Of a stretch of 60,000 nt of DNA, positions 20,746 through 33,062 are shown piece by piece (within the stretch, counting starts at the first letter, position 1; every line of letters starts with the position of its first letter). Position numbers and translations under genes: made by a program. Source of the DNA: Antedon mediterranea (lineage: Eukaryota > Echinodermata > Crinoidea > Comatulida > Antedonidae); assembly GCF_964355755.1 (NCBI RefSeq), contig NC_092676.1:20258288-20318287 (forward strand), read 5' to 3'. A model generated the notes under the pieces. The model had not been told where the DNA came from, ran no database searches, and worked only from the letters and a program-made list of their open reading frames with translations.

Positions 20746-23380
20746 CACAAGAGTATTTACATCATTATGTAGATAATTAAGTAATTGAATTAAAAAATTA
20801 AAATCATCCTAAGATGATGTAATCCCACGCGTGACATCATCTTAAAAAGCTTTGACGGTTTCAAAAGTCAAAGATGATTTTAAATTTATAAATAGAATAA
20901 ATTAATTAGACCAGCTTGTTATTGCGCTTCTTCTCCAACAATATTAAATGCTGACATATATGACGAACATTTCGATTTAGATTTTTGTATCACAATCTTA
21001 CATTCGCATTTTATTACCATCTTTTAAAGCTTTTTATCTAAACGTTATTTGTAGGCGTAGATTAATATCATGACAATAAGCTAATTTAGTACTTTGTCAC
21101 GTTTCTACTGCACATTTAGCACTGATTTCTTACGACCTAACGGCCTTTTCGTGGACAGATCTGGATATTTTATTGTTGTTTGTGTAATGTTTACATTAAA
21201 AGTCATGGAAAGTTTATTATTCATTTCCATTTACAATCGTTCTTGGAATATTGCGTTGTTTTCAATTGTTGAAGAGTAAAATGAATTGTTTATTAATTGT
21301 GGTGTGTTTTTTTTTTCAACTACTGTATGTATATCAATGAGTAATCGTTATGTGTCTTTTATGGACTCTTCGAAGTTTTAGTTCATTTTGCTGTAGCCTA
21401 CACATTTTTATAATATATATAGGCCTAAGTCTTCTATATTCTCTTGTAAAAGAACAAAATTTAGAAAAGGTATATTTTACACTCCATTTCGTTCTCCTCT
21501 TTCTTCACCATTTATTTAATTTTTAAATGTGATAATGTGTATATTATAAATGAATTGCAAGTTTCTCCACAATCAACGTTTCCTAATAATCTTAGTAATG
21601 ACTATCGGCACGGTCAACATTGCGTGCAATTTACTATTTTCTATCGGTCGGACAACCGTGCGCAATTTACTATTTCCTATATGCACGGTCGACATTGTGT
21701 CTAATGTATTTTTTTCACATGGTTATTGTTTACAAAGTTTATTATTATTTTTCCTAGAGAAGTGTCCAAATGTCAATTGTGTTTTAGAACTGTTTCTATA
21801 AAGATTTCGTGTAGTTATAAATATGCAATATCCATTGAGTGCTTGACTGTGATCGGGTTTTTGTTGTTAATATAATTGATCGATCCTTTTAGTTTCTTCT
21901 CATCATTCATTACCTTGCCGCATTACGGTTTACTTGATGCATTTAGTTAAATAGTATTAAAGTAATGTGAATTATTTTTGTTTTTTAAATTATTACCGTC
22001 GTATAAATCTACATTTACAATTGTTTTGTTTAACAGATCAGAAGACGTTCTACAAATATGGATCGGTAATAATTAGGCCTTTCAATAAAACGTGTCAAAA
22101 CTAACTCGAATTCATGTCGACAATGAGATGTATTTGCTGTTACAATTGATCATGAGGTTGGATATAATAAATGTACAAGCAAAATCATGATGTTTTAGGT
22201 GCGGCCTAAGGTATTGTGTGTGTGGGAAGCCCCGTATGTCTAATTTCGTGGAATTTACTTTTTTTTCTAGAATAACTCAAGGTTAAATGGTTTTACCTAC
22301 TTTACAAGATCTTTTTATATAAATATATAAATAAAATGATAATAAATCTACTCGGTTAGCGGGAAATGGCTTTGGTCATGTTACAAAAGGAGCTAAGAAG
22401 TTGTCAAAACAATACATATATACCGGTACTATCTGATAACTTAACCACATAAACTCATAGAAAGTAGAAAGCCTGTTGCCATTTTCCCCTTACTGTACTG
22501 CTTTTGTCCGCCGTGGGAGATGACACACGTTTTTCAGCATCAAATTCAGGCATCACAAGCTGTACTATACTTTGAGTTAATATTTTCTTCCATAGCTTTA
22601 TTTAATTACTAAGCCCGTGCTTAGGAAAGAAATATATATAATTAGTAAAAGCATCTGTTTAATAGATACATTTTATATAATATAAATTGACGTGCTTTGG
22701 TAGCAAAACAGGACACTCAAAAGTGTAATGCAACCGCGTACTTAGTCTCATAGACTAATCCATTAATTCCGAAACCGACTATTAAATTCGGAAACAAAAT
22801 ATAGATGAAATTTGGTAAATATTATTTATTTTATTCTAATTAATTTCACTATTACCACCGATGGTGTCTTATAGATACCGACATTTTTGTCAATTACTTC
22901 CGATGCCATTGACCTCTCAACTTATTGGCTTCATAAGTACCTCCGATGTGGAAATATAATATATCTTATTTTTAACATGCCATAACTTAGGATCCGGCAA
23001 TGGCTCGAACAACCACCGCTTACAGGAGAGAAGTACCTGCGACATTTTTTTTCATAATACTCACGGACATGTTTGTCCTTTCTGCATATGCAGTATATCT
23101 TTCCTCGCGGGATAAAAGAATTCACACATTTATTTTTCATACATTTATTTGTTTGACAATCGGTGGTCCGGTCGTGTTTGCGTGAGCAAAGAAGCGCGAG
23201 AACATATCGTGTCAGCAGCCCCTATCATTAAAACTTAACTCGGTGCTTAAAGGGATAGGGATGGGGAGGAAGTTAGTTTCCCTCTCTGGGTAGAATTCCC
23301 TAGTATATGAGTATCCTAGTGTTTCAAAACTCCCTGAGGCATAAGCATCTTTATATGCAGACGATTTAGTAGGCCTACTG
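20746..23380. other. AT-rich noncoding region
   Basis: No element recognised. The only coding candidate is the 61-codon frame at 23000-23185, listed separately. Isolated TAGGCCTA words occur at 21420 and 23370. Confidence 0.4.
23000..23185 (+). CDS. Weak candidate: 61-codon membrane-like frame or exon
   Basis: The frame starts ATGG in a good initiation context (G at -3), begins MARTTTAYRREVPATFF and has two hydrophobic stretches, roughly residues 15-33 and 44-60, separated by a basic SSRDKRIH segment. Near its end, GTGTTTGC/GTGAGC could be a splice donor, so it might be a first coding exon. Against it: a minus-strand frame of similar length overlaps it, and a 61-codon frame is not rare here. 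I do not recognise a family. Confidence 0.15.
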   Translation: MARTTTAYRREVPATFFFIILTDMFVLSAYAVYLSSRDKRIHTFIFHTFICLTIGGPVVFA

Positions 23381-23534
23381 TAAAGCTCTGTCTACACTAT
23401 CAAACTAGTTTGACAAAAAAGTGCCCAAATATGGTAGTGATATGCCCAAATATGGTAGTGATATGACATTAAGTCCATATAGGGGCACATCACATTTTTT
23501 TGTCACATAAAGTTTAATAGCATAACAGAGCTAA
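23381..23534. mobile_element. Family B MITE, 2 internal units
   Basis: Left end TAAAGCTCTGTCTACACTAT, then CAAACTAGTTTGACAAAAAA, two copies of a 21-bp internal unit (CCCAAATATGGTAGTGATATG), GTCCATATAGGGGCACATCAC, TTGTCACATAAAGTTTAATAG and a right end CAGAGCTAAA. It is the basic, unexpanded form of the family. Confidence 0.85.
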
Positions 23535-24385
23535 AGATGAGTTCCATGCGTTTCTGAAATCCGCCTTTGAAATATATAAATTTACAAATAATTAAGTAAA
23601 TTTATATATACAGTAGATGTAATAATATTACATAATAATAGACAGATTTATATAGCGCAAATAAACGATGTCTCTATGCGCTCGACAATAACGAGAAAGA
23701 GTCGAAAACAAAAGGACGAGAACAAAAAGACAAAAACACCAAGCTAGCACACAAACCGGAGTATGGGGATACACCATCATCACCAGAATATGTTATGTAA
23801 TATGTTATATTAACTTCGATTAGGTAGGTAAGTGCAGTCACAGAATAAGTTCTAATATAATAAATATAAATAATACTAAATATATATAGTAGTAAAGGGA
23901 AATGAACATTATTAAGAATCATTATACTATAATATCCCCTGTCATTGTTGTATAACTATTATACTATCGTCGATAGAATGAACGTGATGTGAATCTAAAG
24001 TCAAGTGGATACCATTATAGAGAAAACGGTGTCAAGGTGTATATATCGACGCACCTGTCGGTAAGTTCAAACGGAAATCGCGAGGGACTGCCCGTTTATA
24101 GAAAACGTACGGTAATTAATGGATGAAACCCCACCGTTTTGAGTAATACACAGTACTCCGGAACAATACCGTTTGGAATAATCCGGAAAATGCTTAAAGT
24201 GTATGCGTGATATATGAAGTAGGCTTTATTTATCGTATATAAGAGGTTTTTCATATTCACTGGCGGATCCGGCAGTTGATAATACATTTACAGGCACAGA
24301 ATAAATTCTAAACCGCCCAGTGATATACTGAAAATTAATAAATTAATTTGAAACATTAAAAAAAAGGAAATCGGTGAGAATGAGA
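23535..24385. other. AT-rich noncoding stretch
   Basis: Nothing recognised beyond short A- and T-rich runs. Confidence 0.5.
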
Positions 24386-24387
24386 AA

Positions 24388-24464
24388 AAAACCCGAGATT
24401 CGAACCCGGAACGTTCTGTTTGATATGCAGATGCCCTAAACATTACACCACTAGACTGGTATCA
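24388..24464 (-). mobile_element. tRNA-like head, SINE or tRNA pseudogene
   Basis: On the minus strand: AGTCTAGTGGTGTAATG (A-box-like), GGGTTCGAATCTCGGG (B box and T arm), followed at once by TTTTTTT, a Pol III terminator. The spacing is that of a tRNA, but the acceptor stem pairs poorly, so it is not called a functional tRNA. No body shared with the other SINEs follows. Confidence 0.5.
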
Positions 24465-24650
24465 ATACGTTACGGACGCGCAGCAGTGATCCTACAATTA
24501 TCAATTCATAACAACGTTTAACAATTTGAATTCATAAATTGTATGTAAAGTTGTTTGTAAAAATGCTTCCAGGTTAAGAGAAGGATTTTGTACTATTCGT
24601 CACTACTACTCTTTATTTAAGTTTTAATGGTTCGGTTTAACTATAATTTA

Positions 24651-26280
24651 CACCACCACTAAACTGACCATTTGTCGAGTGTCACCACCGCTAAACTGAC
24701 CATTTGTCGAGTGTCACCAACACTAAACTGACCATTTGTCGAGTGTCACCACCACTAAACTGACCATTTGTCGAGTGTCGCCATCAATAAACTGAACATT
24801 TGTCGAATGTCACCATCACTAAACTGATAATTTGTCGAGTGTCACCACCGCTAAACTGACCATTTTTCGAGTGTCACCAATAATAAACTGACAATTTGTT
24901 GAGTGTCACCATCACTAAACTGACAATTTGTCGAGTGTCACCACCACTAAACTGACCATTTGTTGAGTGTCACCAACAATAAACTGACCATTTGTCGAGT
25001 GTCACCATCACTAAACTGACAATTTGTCGAGTGTCACCACCACTAAACTGACAATTTTTCGAGTGTCACCATCACTAAACTGACAATTTGTCGAGTGTCA
25101 CCAGCACTAAACTGACAATTTGTCGAGTGTCACCACCACTAAACTGACAATTTTTCGAGTGTCACCACCACTAAACTGACAATTTGTCGAGTGTCACCAC
25201 CACTAAACTGACAATTTGTCGAGTGTCACCACCACTAAACTGACCATTTTTCCAGTGTCACCAGCACTAAACTGACAATTTGTCGAGTGTCACCACCACT
25301 AAACTTGACAATTTGTCGAGTGTCACCAGCACTAAACTTACCATTTTTCGAGTGTCACCAGCACTAAACTGACCATTTTTCGAGTGTCACCAGCACTAAA
25401 CTGACCATTTTTCGAGTGTCACCAGCACTAAACTTACCATTTTTCGAGTGTCACCACTACTAAACTGACAATTTGTCGAGTGTCACCACCACTAAACTGA
25501 CAATTTGTCGAGTGTCACCACCACTAAACTGACAATTTTTCGAGTGTCACCACCACTAAACTTGACAATTTGTCGAGTGTCACCAGCACTAAACTGACCA
25601 TTTTTCGAGTGTCACCAGCACTAAACTGACCATTTTTCGAGTGTCACCGCCACTAAACTTGACAATTTATCGAGTGTCACCACTACTAAACTGACAATTT
25701 GTCGAGTGTCACCACCACTAAACTGACAATTTGTCGAGTGTCACCACCACTAAACTGACAATTTGTCGAGTGTCACCACCACTAAACTTGACAATTTTTC
25801 GAGTGTCACCAGCACTAAACTGACCATTTTTCGAGTGTCACCACTACTAAATTGACAATTTTTCGAGTGTCACCACCACTAAACTGACAATTTTTCCAGT
25901 GTCACCAGCACTAAACTGACAATTTGTCGAGTGTCACCACCACTAAACTTGACAATTTGTCGAGTGTCACCAGCACTAAACTTACCATTTTTCGAGTGTC
26001 ACCAGCACTAAACTGACCATTTTTCGAGTGTCACCACCACTAAACTGACAATTTTTCGAGTTTCACCACCACTAAACTGATAATTTGTCGACCCCACCAC
26101 TAAACTTGACAATTTGTCGAGTGTCACCAGCACTAAACTGACCATTTTTCGAGTGTCACCAGCACTAAACTGACCATTTTTCGAGTGTCACCACCACTAA
26201 ACTTGACAATTTGCCGAGTGTCACCAGCATGCACTAAACTGACCATTTTTCGAGTGTCACCGCCAGTAAACAAACCATTT
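24651..26280. repeat. 32-bp satellite, about 50 units
   Basis: Unit built on CTAAACTGACAATTTGTCGA followed by GTGTCACCACCA. Diagnostic variants (GACC for GACA, TTTTTCGAG for TTTGTCGAG, AAACTTGACA with one extra base, CAGCACTAAA, and TTCCAGTG) recur in blocks, showing multi-unit duplication. It has no spacers of independent sequence, so it is not CRISPR-like. No long frame crosses it. Confidence 0.95.
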
Positions 26281-26990
26281 ATCTTCCATGCATTCTGGGC
26301 TCCATATTTCTTTAGCCAATTGTAACAACTTTTACATCACATTTCTATTTTAATCTTTAGATTTCATCGCTATCATCTGTATGAAAAACCCTACAACTTT
26401 AGCATCCAATTCTACCATCCAACAATATACAGAGATGGGCCTCTTTGTGAAAACAAGCCCTTTTCGAGGTTTTATGGACCCTTCTTTTGTGTATGTCTAA
26501 ATCATCTCTGTGCGTTAGTCACTCTCTACCAGTGATACACTTTCTCCCAGTGATATAATAATGTTATGCCGTCAGAAAGTGCGACGTTTACTTATTTATA
26601 AGGAGCACCTCTATCACCTCATCAGCAGGACCCAACAATGTGTCCCCTAATAGCGATATCCTCTGAATAAGGGTGGCTCTTATATTTCCCCTTTTAGTTC
26701 GTTTCACATGGCAGACCCCCCCCCCCCACCCCCCTTTCCCCAAGGACAGATTCTTTACTAATATTTATTAATAGATTATGACGATTCGATTTCGAAACGA
26801 TTCGATTTCGTAATGATTCAGTATCTTTTCGCAGAAAGTAACGTGTTCAGTAAATGATAAGTCCTCCTCCTCCTGCGTTAAACATGTCATTTCTCATGAC
26901 GCATTCAATAATAGCGACATTATCACATTAAAACTCATTAAGTAGGAGTAACCATTCCAACACAATGGCCGTAGTGTTAAACATTATCCT
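26281..26990. other. Noncoding stretch with poly-C tract
   Basis: A C-run broken by single A residues lies at 26716-26733. Words such as GTGTCCCCTAATAG and TTAGTTCGTTTCAC hint at an old repeat but no boundaries are visible. No gene recognised. Confidence 0.4.
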
Positions 26991-26998
26991 CCCTCCAT

Positions 26999-27195
26999 CA
27001 GTGGCGTAATGGCTATGAGCGCTCACTGGCTAAACCCAGGGGCCCCGGAGCTTATGGGAGCCCCTGAGTAGGGCCGGCTCTGAGGAATAAAAAAGGCATT
27101 AAAATATGTCAACAAATTCTAAAAACGCTGTCTTCCAGCGGTGTAGGGCAACTTTTTAAAGTTCCTAAACCAGGGGCCTCTGCGTTACGCCAATG
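26999..27195. mobile_element. Non-autonomous hAT-type element with 8-bp target duplication
   Basis: Terminal inverted repeats CAGTGGCGTAATG at the left and CGTTACGCCAATG at the right differ at two of 13 positions. The element is flanked by a perfect 8-bp direct repeat, CCCTCCAT, at 26991-26998 and 27196-27203. CAGNGGCGTA ends plus 8-bp duplications are the known signature of the hAT superfamily. The 197-bp interior (GCGCTCACTGGC, CCCAGGGGCCCC, CAGCGGTGTAGGGCAAC) has no transposase frame, so movement would need an enzyme supplied in trans. Confidence 0.88.
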
Positions 27196-27203
27196 CCCTC
27201 CAT

Positions 27204-28325
27204 CCACCCTCCCCTCCTGGTTTGTTTCACTGGAAAGTGTCCCTAGTGGGGTATCCTAAGAGAATAACGTCTTCACCAAGGGTCATTCAGCCGGCAATTA
27301 TTAAAGTCCTTCCCATTCAATTAACTAAATTAAAGTAATAAATATATGCGCGTAAGTATAAAACAATTACCATGCACAATCGCAGAATTTAATATTTTTC
27401 TCTAGGCCTATTTCAAAATAATAATAAAGCCATTTTCTGTCCATGTCACGATACATAATTTGTAGTCGTATTACTATATGGTTATATTAATATGCAAAAT
27501 GATTCTGTGACGGCTACTTTCGTTTGAACTTCCACAAATATAGTATATTAATTAAAATGAGTAATTTATTAAAATGATCTTAATTTGTGCGATATTATAA
27601 AACGTATTAATCTTTTGCAGAATTATGAGTCAGTGATAGTGATATATTTGTGCGCTTTGTATCTTTATATGGTCAAGCGCATGGTTCACCGCAATTAATT
27701 TCTGAGATTATTAACTAATCACGATGCATCAATCATCATAAATGAGGTACAGATCAAAAATAATAATATTTCATCACTATGTGATATAAAGTACTCTATC
27801 AAATCACAGAGGAATTACTTTAGAGCAAATTATGTTTAGATCGTACCCGCAGTCATGTGTAATATGGTTCAAGGCCATGTGTGTTAATTAACCCGTAACA
27901 ATCAACTTCACCACACCTTCATTGTATCTAGGATACATTAAAATCACATAATTGTTAGAATGGGGAAAATTATACGCGTAAAATAATCGTACATGACGTA
28001 AGCATTGTCGTGTTTACCGCGTTGTTGTTGTTTCAGTTAAAACAACATGATTGCTTTCATATATAAATAAATAATTGTATGTATTAAGTGATATAAAATA
28101 GCATGTTTGTCAATGCAAATGTTCTAGTATAATATCGTTTATGCATTACCAATTCTTCCGTTATCAATATATCATGATTCTTTATAAATTGTTATCGTTA
28201 TTATCATCTTATATTGTGATATTATTATTATTGTTATTTTAGTAGTATATTGATATTAATAATAAAAAATATTATTAATATCGCTGGTGTTACAATGTAC
28301 GATAATCATTAAATGGCGGTGATAT
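27204..28325. other. AT-rich noncoding stretch
   Basis: Nothing recognised. Confidence 0.5.
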
Positions 28326-28437
28326 CTTTAGCGTGGTTTCCACTAGGACGTACACGTGTTGACCAATGACAAGCGACGGTTCGAATAATCCATCGCTTGT
28401 GATTGGTCATCACGCTCGCGTTGCGATGTTGCGAACC
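28326..28437. mobile_element. Family A MITE (first of an adjacent pair)
   Basis: Left end TTTAGCGTGGTTTCCACTAG, then GACCAATGACAAGCGACGGTT and CATCGCTTGTGATTGGTCA. The right edge is eroded to GCGAACCAACC. Confidence 0.7.
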
Positions 28438-28445
28438 AACCAGAC

Positions 28446-28566
28446 ATTAAACGCAGCGCAAGTGAGTTGATCAGTAAAATGCGATAGAATATGATAATTC
28501 GAACTGCCGCTTGTCATTGGTCAACTGGCTTGCGTTGCGCTTACGTAGTGGAAACCAAGCTTTAGT
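28446..28566. mobile_element. Family A MITE (second of an adjacent pair)
   Basis: Begins ATTAAACGCAGCGCAAG, carries GAGTTGATCAGTAAAATGCG and CGCTTGTCATTGGTCAACTGG, and ends GTAGTGGAAACCAAGCTTTA. The left end has lost the TTCCCACTAG part. Confidence 0.65.
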
Positions 28567-28569
28567 AGT

Positions 28570-29190
28570 AACGTGAAAAAGGAATTTCAACAAAATGGAA
28601 AAGCCTATTATCAAGCCTGGTGACAGTCGTACATTACACATTTCCATTTGAGTCAATGCGCAGTCCCTGTTATATTTTGTATGTGTTTTTATTGTATAAT
28701 TAGTGGAGATCTTGACTGCGTTTTTTTTAGTAAAATATTTGAATGAGAAAAATGCTCGAAGGTTTATGTCGATCAGAAACTGCTAATAGTTTTAATACGG
28801 GTTGAACTTATGTATAATTAGTAATAATTCGTAATGAGTGGGAGTCAGAGAGCGAGTTGGTGTTATATTGAATGTGATATTTTAGAACTCTGTAAACAAG
28901 TTATCGATTTAAATTAAATTACGCCAACTGTAGATTGAATAAAAAAAAATGAATAATCAATTATTGATGCCAACTATACATTAATAGAGAACCATGTGAT
29001 GATGGTGTGTGACGTGAACGTCAAACGTTAACAAACATAATTTGTTTCACTCGGAAGTTATCTATCAATGTATCATGAGAATAAAGATCAGTAGGTTACG
29101 AGACTCGAGGCAACATTGATTCTACTATCGTCTGCGCATGTCCACCAATCGGCTTGTGAAGGTCATTTTGCTGGCGTTTGTATACTTACA
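28570..29190. other. AT-rich noncoding stretch
   Basis: Nothing recognised. Confidence 0.5.
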
Positions 29191-29570
29191 GGCCCGTAGC
29201 TGGGGGGGGGGGTGGTGTTTACCGCAAACACCCCTTAACCGACTGCGAACCCTCATCCCTGACATGTCCAATACCCTCACCTCACCTCTGAAAATCCTTC
29301 AAATACGTGCCCAACAATACAAAAGGTTAATCATAAATTGAAAGATTCGTAAACTCGTTCGTGAATAACTCTAACTTCTTCCCTGTATTATCATATGTCG
29401 TGCGATACGTGTCTGTATGAATTATGTGTGAGATTACCATTTCCGGCCATCTAGGTGTATCATTTAACAAAATTGGCTTCGGCTCAGGCCCAACCATGGA
29501 GGGGGCGGGGGGGGGGGGGCGGGAGGGGCGGGGCGGGAGGGGACAGTGACCCATCCCCCCCCCCCCTTGA
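29191..29570. repeat. G-tract and GC-box region, probably a repeat fragment
   Basis: CAGGCCCGTAGCTGGG followed by a G run (29202-29212), then unremarkable sequence, then a G-rich block with GGGGCGGGG words (29500-29542) and a C run (29556-29568). The open frames here follow from stop-poor G/C runs. The block could form G-quadruplexes on the plus strand. CAGGCCCGTAGC followed by G runs reads like a transposon edge, but I cannot name it. Confidence 0.4.
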
Positions 29571-31035
29571 CAGATCCTGTCCTATTTAAAAAAAATGTAT
29601 TTATTCAATTTCCAGGTATACAGACAACAACATTACCAAACGAAGTGTGGATGGAGTACCCTGTGGATTGCCAACAGTGCAAGCACTATCAAAGTGGCTC
29701 TCCAATACTCCAAACCACATACATAAATCACATAAAAATTGAAGACACACAAGATACAGATCAAAAGATCATAAATATGAAAACTACAATATGACATAAA
29801 TAGGACACCTATAGGACACACCCTCCTCCACTCGCCTTCGCCAAATATGAGAACAACACAACGAGTAGGCCTATGATGAGTCTATATATTTGCGAAGACA
29901 CCGCCACTTAAGTTTGCAGCTATATAAGTCTTATGATTATGCTCATTACGTTTTGATACGCTACTATAGTTGCGTAATTATTAGGGCTGCGTAATTAGAG
30001 CTGCGTCGTAAACTCAGAAGGTTCGAAATGAAATTTTAAACTTGTACAGATAATTATGGGGAATCGTTTTGAAAACAATTATAAATTTTGGGTTTTGGTT
30101 AAATATTAACGACGTTTCGTGTTCACGAAAATCGAGTCATTTTGCGCACTCGTAGAAGCATTTTTCCCATGCGCAAAATAAGTATTGGCTAATATTTTGT
30201 GCACGTCGCGTAAAAACGACTCTGTTACCTCAACCATCTATGCAATTGGTAATACCATGTCTCATTAAAAGAAAATCATTTCTGAATTCATTTCGCATTT
30301 ACATGTTATTATCTTCAACGAATTTTGGTTAATTCATATATAAAAACACCAGTATGCCTCAAGGCGTCACTAGTTTATCCTACTTTTAATTTGAGTAATT
30401 AATTTAATATATAGATGTGCGAAATGTGTACCCCGCTGGGGAGCTTAACTTGATTATTGCCCAAAGTGATTAATGGGTACCTATTTAAACGATTTGTTAC
30501 AATTGGGGAAAAAAGAAAATACACTTTGTACAATGTTGGAAATAAATCCTTTGTCATTTACGAAACACAAAATGCTGTCGCCTAATGGATTGGTAGGGAA
30601 ATGATTCATTTATCCATCGGTAGAAACATCATCATCATTTCCATTTATTATTATCTGTATGAATAATACATTGAAAATGGTGTTGCTCTAAAACATTTTT
30701 ACACAACACAATGCAAACAAAAAAACAACTAAAAAACAGTACAAAACCTCAAACATTCTGTGTTCTTTTGCATTGAAACTGTTGCGGAATCTATTTGTAT
30801 GAGAGACGATGTACAGGTAGCTTCTACCGCGCTTTAAAAGAAAAGGATCACCATGCGTTATATGAATTCTCAGCGTGTTTTGACCTAATATTAGTAAAAA
30901 TGCACATATGGCGTTCCATACGTATAATACTCCAGAAAAAAAAAATGAAAAGCCGACTGGTGAACTAACATAAAAAATACAAATTAAATACAGACTTGGG
31001 GCAAGTCTTATTTGTAAACACAAGATGACAAATAT
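29571..31035. other. AT-rich noncoding region
   Basis: No gene recognised. A small direct repeat of GCTGCGTAATTA and GAGCTGCGT sits at 29968-30010. The minus frame at 30688-31023 (111 codons) is rich in F, L, C and I from A/T-rich sequence and is not called. Confidence 0.4.
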
Positions 31036-31039
31036 TTTA

Positions 31040-31322
31040 ACTGCAGTTATTGAACTACAGTTACGAAATAACCTAAACTCAGTTAAGAAATAACCTAAAC
31101 TCAGTTAAGAAATAACCTAAACTCAGTTAAGAAATAACCTAAACTCAGTTATGAAATAACCTAAACTGCAGTTATGAAATAACCTAAACTCAGTTAAGAA
31201 ATAACCTAAACGCAGTTAAGAAATAACCTAAACTCAGTTAAGAAATAGCCTAAACTCAGTTAAGAAATAACCTAAACTCAGTTAAGAAATAACCCAAACT
31301 GCAGTTAAGAATAACCTAACTG
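31040..31322. repeat. 22-bp minisatellite, about 12 copies
   Basis: Unit AACTCAGTTAAGAAATAACC plus TA. The edge units read CTGCAGTTA in place of CTCAGTTA, and one central unit also has that variant. Confidence 0.9.
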
Positions 31323-31649
31323 CTTCATAACCGAATACTGACCAATTCCGCCAGCATAGACGTATACTTTTAACATTCGGATTAAGGATATGGCCTGGAC
31401 ATATATGATAAATGATACGATATATTATACGATAATATATACGACATTCATTAACACTTTAAATGGCTTTTAATTCCGTTTTTCTAAGTTTGATGAGAAA
31501 TATAAACGATTTTGTAACTTTCCACTTCTATGCGTAATCCATTGTTAATAAGGAATTCTCATATTACAATAATGGGAATTCGATATCATCAGTAATTTAC
31601 TATTAATAATAATATTCATAATTTTGTATATATGATTTAAACACAGCGA

Positions 31650-32200
31650 AATGATTTCATTGGTTTCTTTAACTTCAATGATTAGATAATCAAATTATTG
31701 ATAGATATTCACTTATTATGTGTATTGATTAGCAAAACGTATTCGTAAATCGATTAATTTATTGATTTCATTGGTTTGCTTCGATTATTCTGAGAACAAG
31801 CTTCAATAATGGAAAATCGATTAACTATTGATAATACAGAACTTTTTTATTATGAAATATCGACTATCGAAAATCATTTTGCTTACTGTGTGAATCGATT
31901 ATTTTATTGATTTCATTGGTTTGCTTCGATTATCCTGAATACCAGCTTTAATAATGGAAAATCGATTTACTATTGATAATACAAAACTTTTTATTTAAAA
32001 TATTGACTATCGAAAATAATTTTGCTTACTGTGTGAATCGACTGATTTAATTGGTTTACGATGGAAAATCGATTTACTATTGATTATAATAGAAAATATT
32101 ATGAAATATTGATTATCGAAAATGACGAAATGTGAATCGATTGCTTTTATTGATTGTATTGCTTCACAACGATTATCCTGAGAACCAGCTGTATTTTCAA
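31650..32200. repeat. Degenerate AT-rich tandem repeat, about 145 bp
   Basis: Successive blocks at 31769, 31914 and 32050 share ATTGGTTTGCTTCGATTAT, AATGGAAAATCGATT, ACTATTGATAATAC and TTTTGCTTACTGTGTGAATC. A partial unit precedes them from about 31652 and another follows. Unit length varies (145, 136). It is rich in ATCGAT-type palindromic words and noncoding. Confidence 0.8.
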
Positions 32201-32265
32201 TTACATGTCAAAGTTCAATGATATCAAAAGATAAACGCTTTCAATAAGTTAATACAAAAATCATC

Positions 32266-32608
32266 TAAAGCTCTGTCTACACTATCAAACTAGTTGACAA
32301 AAACGTGTGATGTGCACATAATGGTAGTGATGTGCCAAAATATGGTAGTAATATGCCAAAATATGGTAGTAATATGACATCACCATTACCATATATGGGA
32401 ACATTTTTGTCACATAAGGACTGTGAAACTTTATCTAATTATCCTTAGTTCATTTTGTTCTGTTTCCCTTGCTTGACGTTTTCTGTTTTGTGATATATTT
32501 CTGGTGAAAATGATGTATTTGTATGTTTTGAACCATTTTGAAATGTATTTTATGTATGAATTGAATAAATTCAATCAATACAGTTTTATAGTGTAGACAG
32601 AGCTTTAA
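32266..32608. mobile_element. Family B MITE with an inserted LINE-like 3' end
   Basis: Outer parts match family B: TAAAGCTCTGTCTACACTAT, CAAACTAGTTGAC, three units of the 21-bp repeat, and a right end TATAGTGTAGACAGAGCTTTAA. Between GTCACATAAG and the right end lies about 160 bp of unrelated sequence (about 32419-32582) ending TGAATTGAATAAATTCAATC, which resembles the short 3' repeats that end many non-LTR retrotransposons. The LINE assignment is inference; no reverse transcriptase frame is present. Confidence 0.65.
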
Positions 32609-32919
32609 TAAATCAAATTTAAACCAAAGAAGTGAAGATAATATTAATACTTATTTCCTCTATTTGTATTTATAAATAATACTCTATTTTTACTTTTATT
32701 TACTAAAAGTATAATATTGTGAAAAATATGAATGTATATCATAACGTCAATCTTCCCTGTTATTATGCTGCGTGTCACACCACCGGAAATATTTTTAATT
32801 TAGTGCTTAAAATAGCACACATCAAAATCATTGTTTTAATTGGCTAATTCCTTTAAAAAAAATCATATATACTAAATATAAATATACTATAAATGCATGG
32901 ATTGGTATAAAATTTGTGC

Positions 32920-33062
32920 TCAAAATACGCAATGACGTAAGTGTGCCACAATATAGACGGCCAATCAGGACGCGATGGATCATTTGAACTGTCTCTTGTG
33001 ATTGGCCGACTAAATTGCGTTGCACCTGTTATGTGTATACGTCGTTGCGTCCAAATAAGAAC
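32920..33062. mobile_element. Degraded family A MITE
   Basis: Core GCCAATCAGGACGCGATGG and CTTGTGATTGGCCGACTAA, flanked by inverted ACGCAATGACGTAAG and ACGTCGTTGCGT. Terminal TTCCCACTAG repeats are lost. Confidence 0.5.

Noticed and set aside
24388-24464. Functional tRNA gene on the minus strand
   Set aside because: B box and T-run terminator are present but the acceptor stem has several mismatches; kept as tRNA-like.
24651-26280. Regular repeat resembling a CRISPR array
   Set aside because: Units are contiguous with no unique spacers, and the genome is eukaryotic; it is a satellite.
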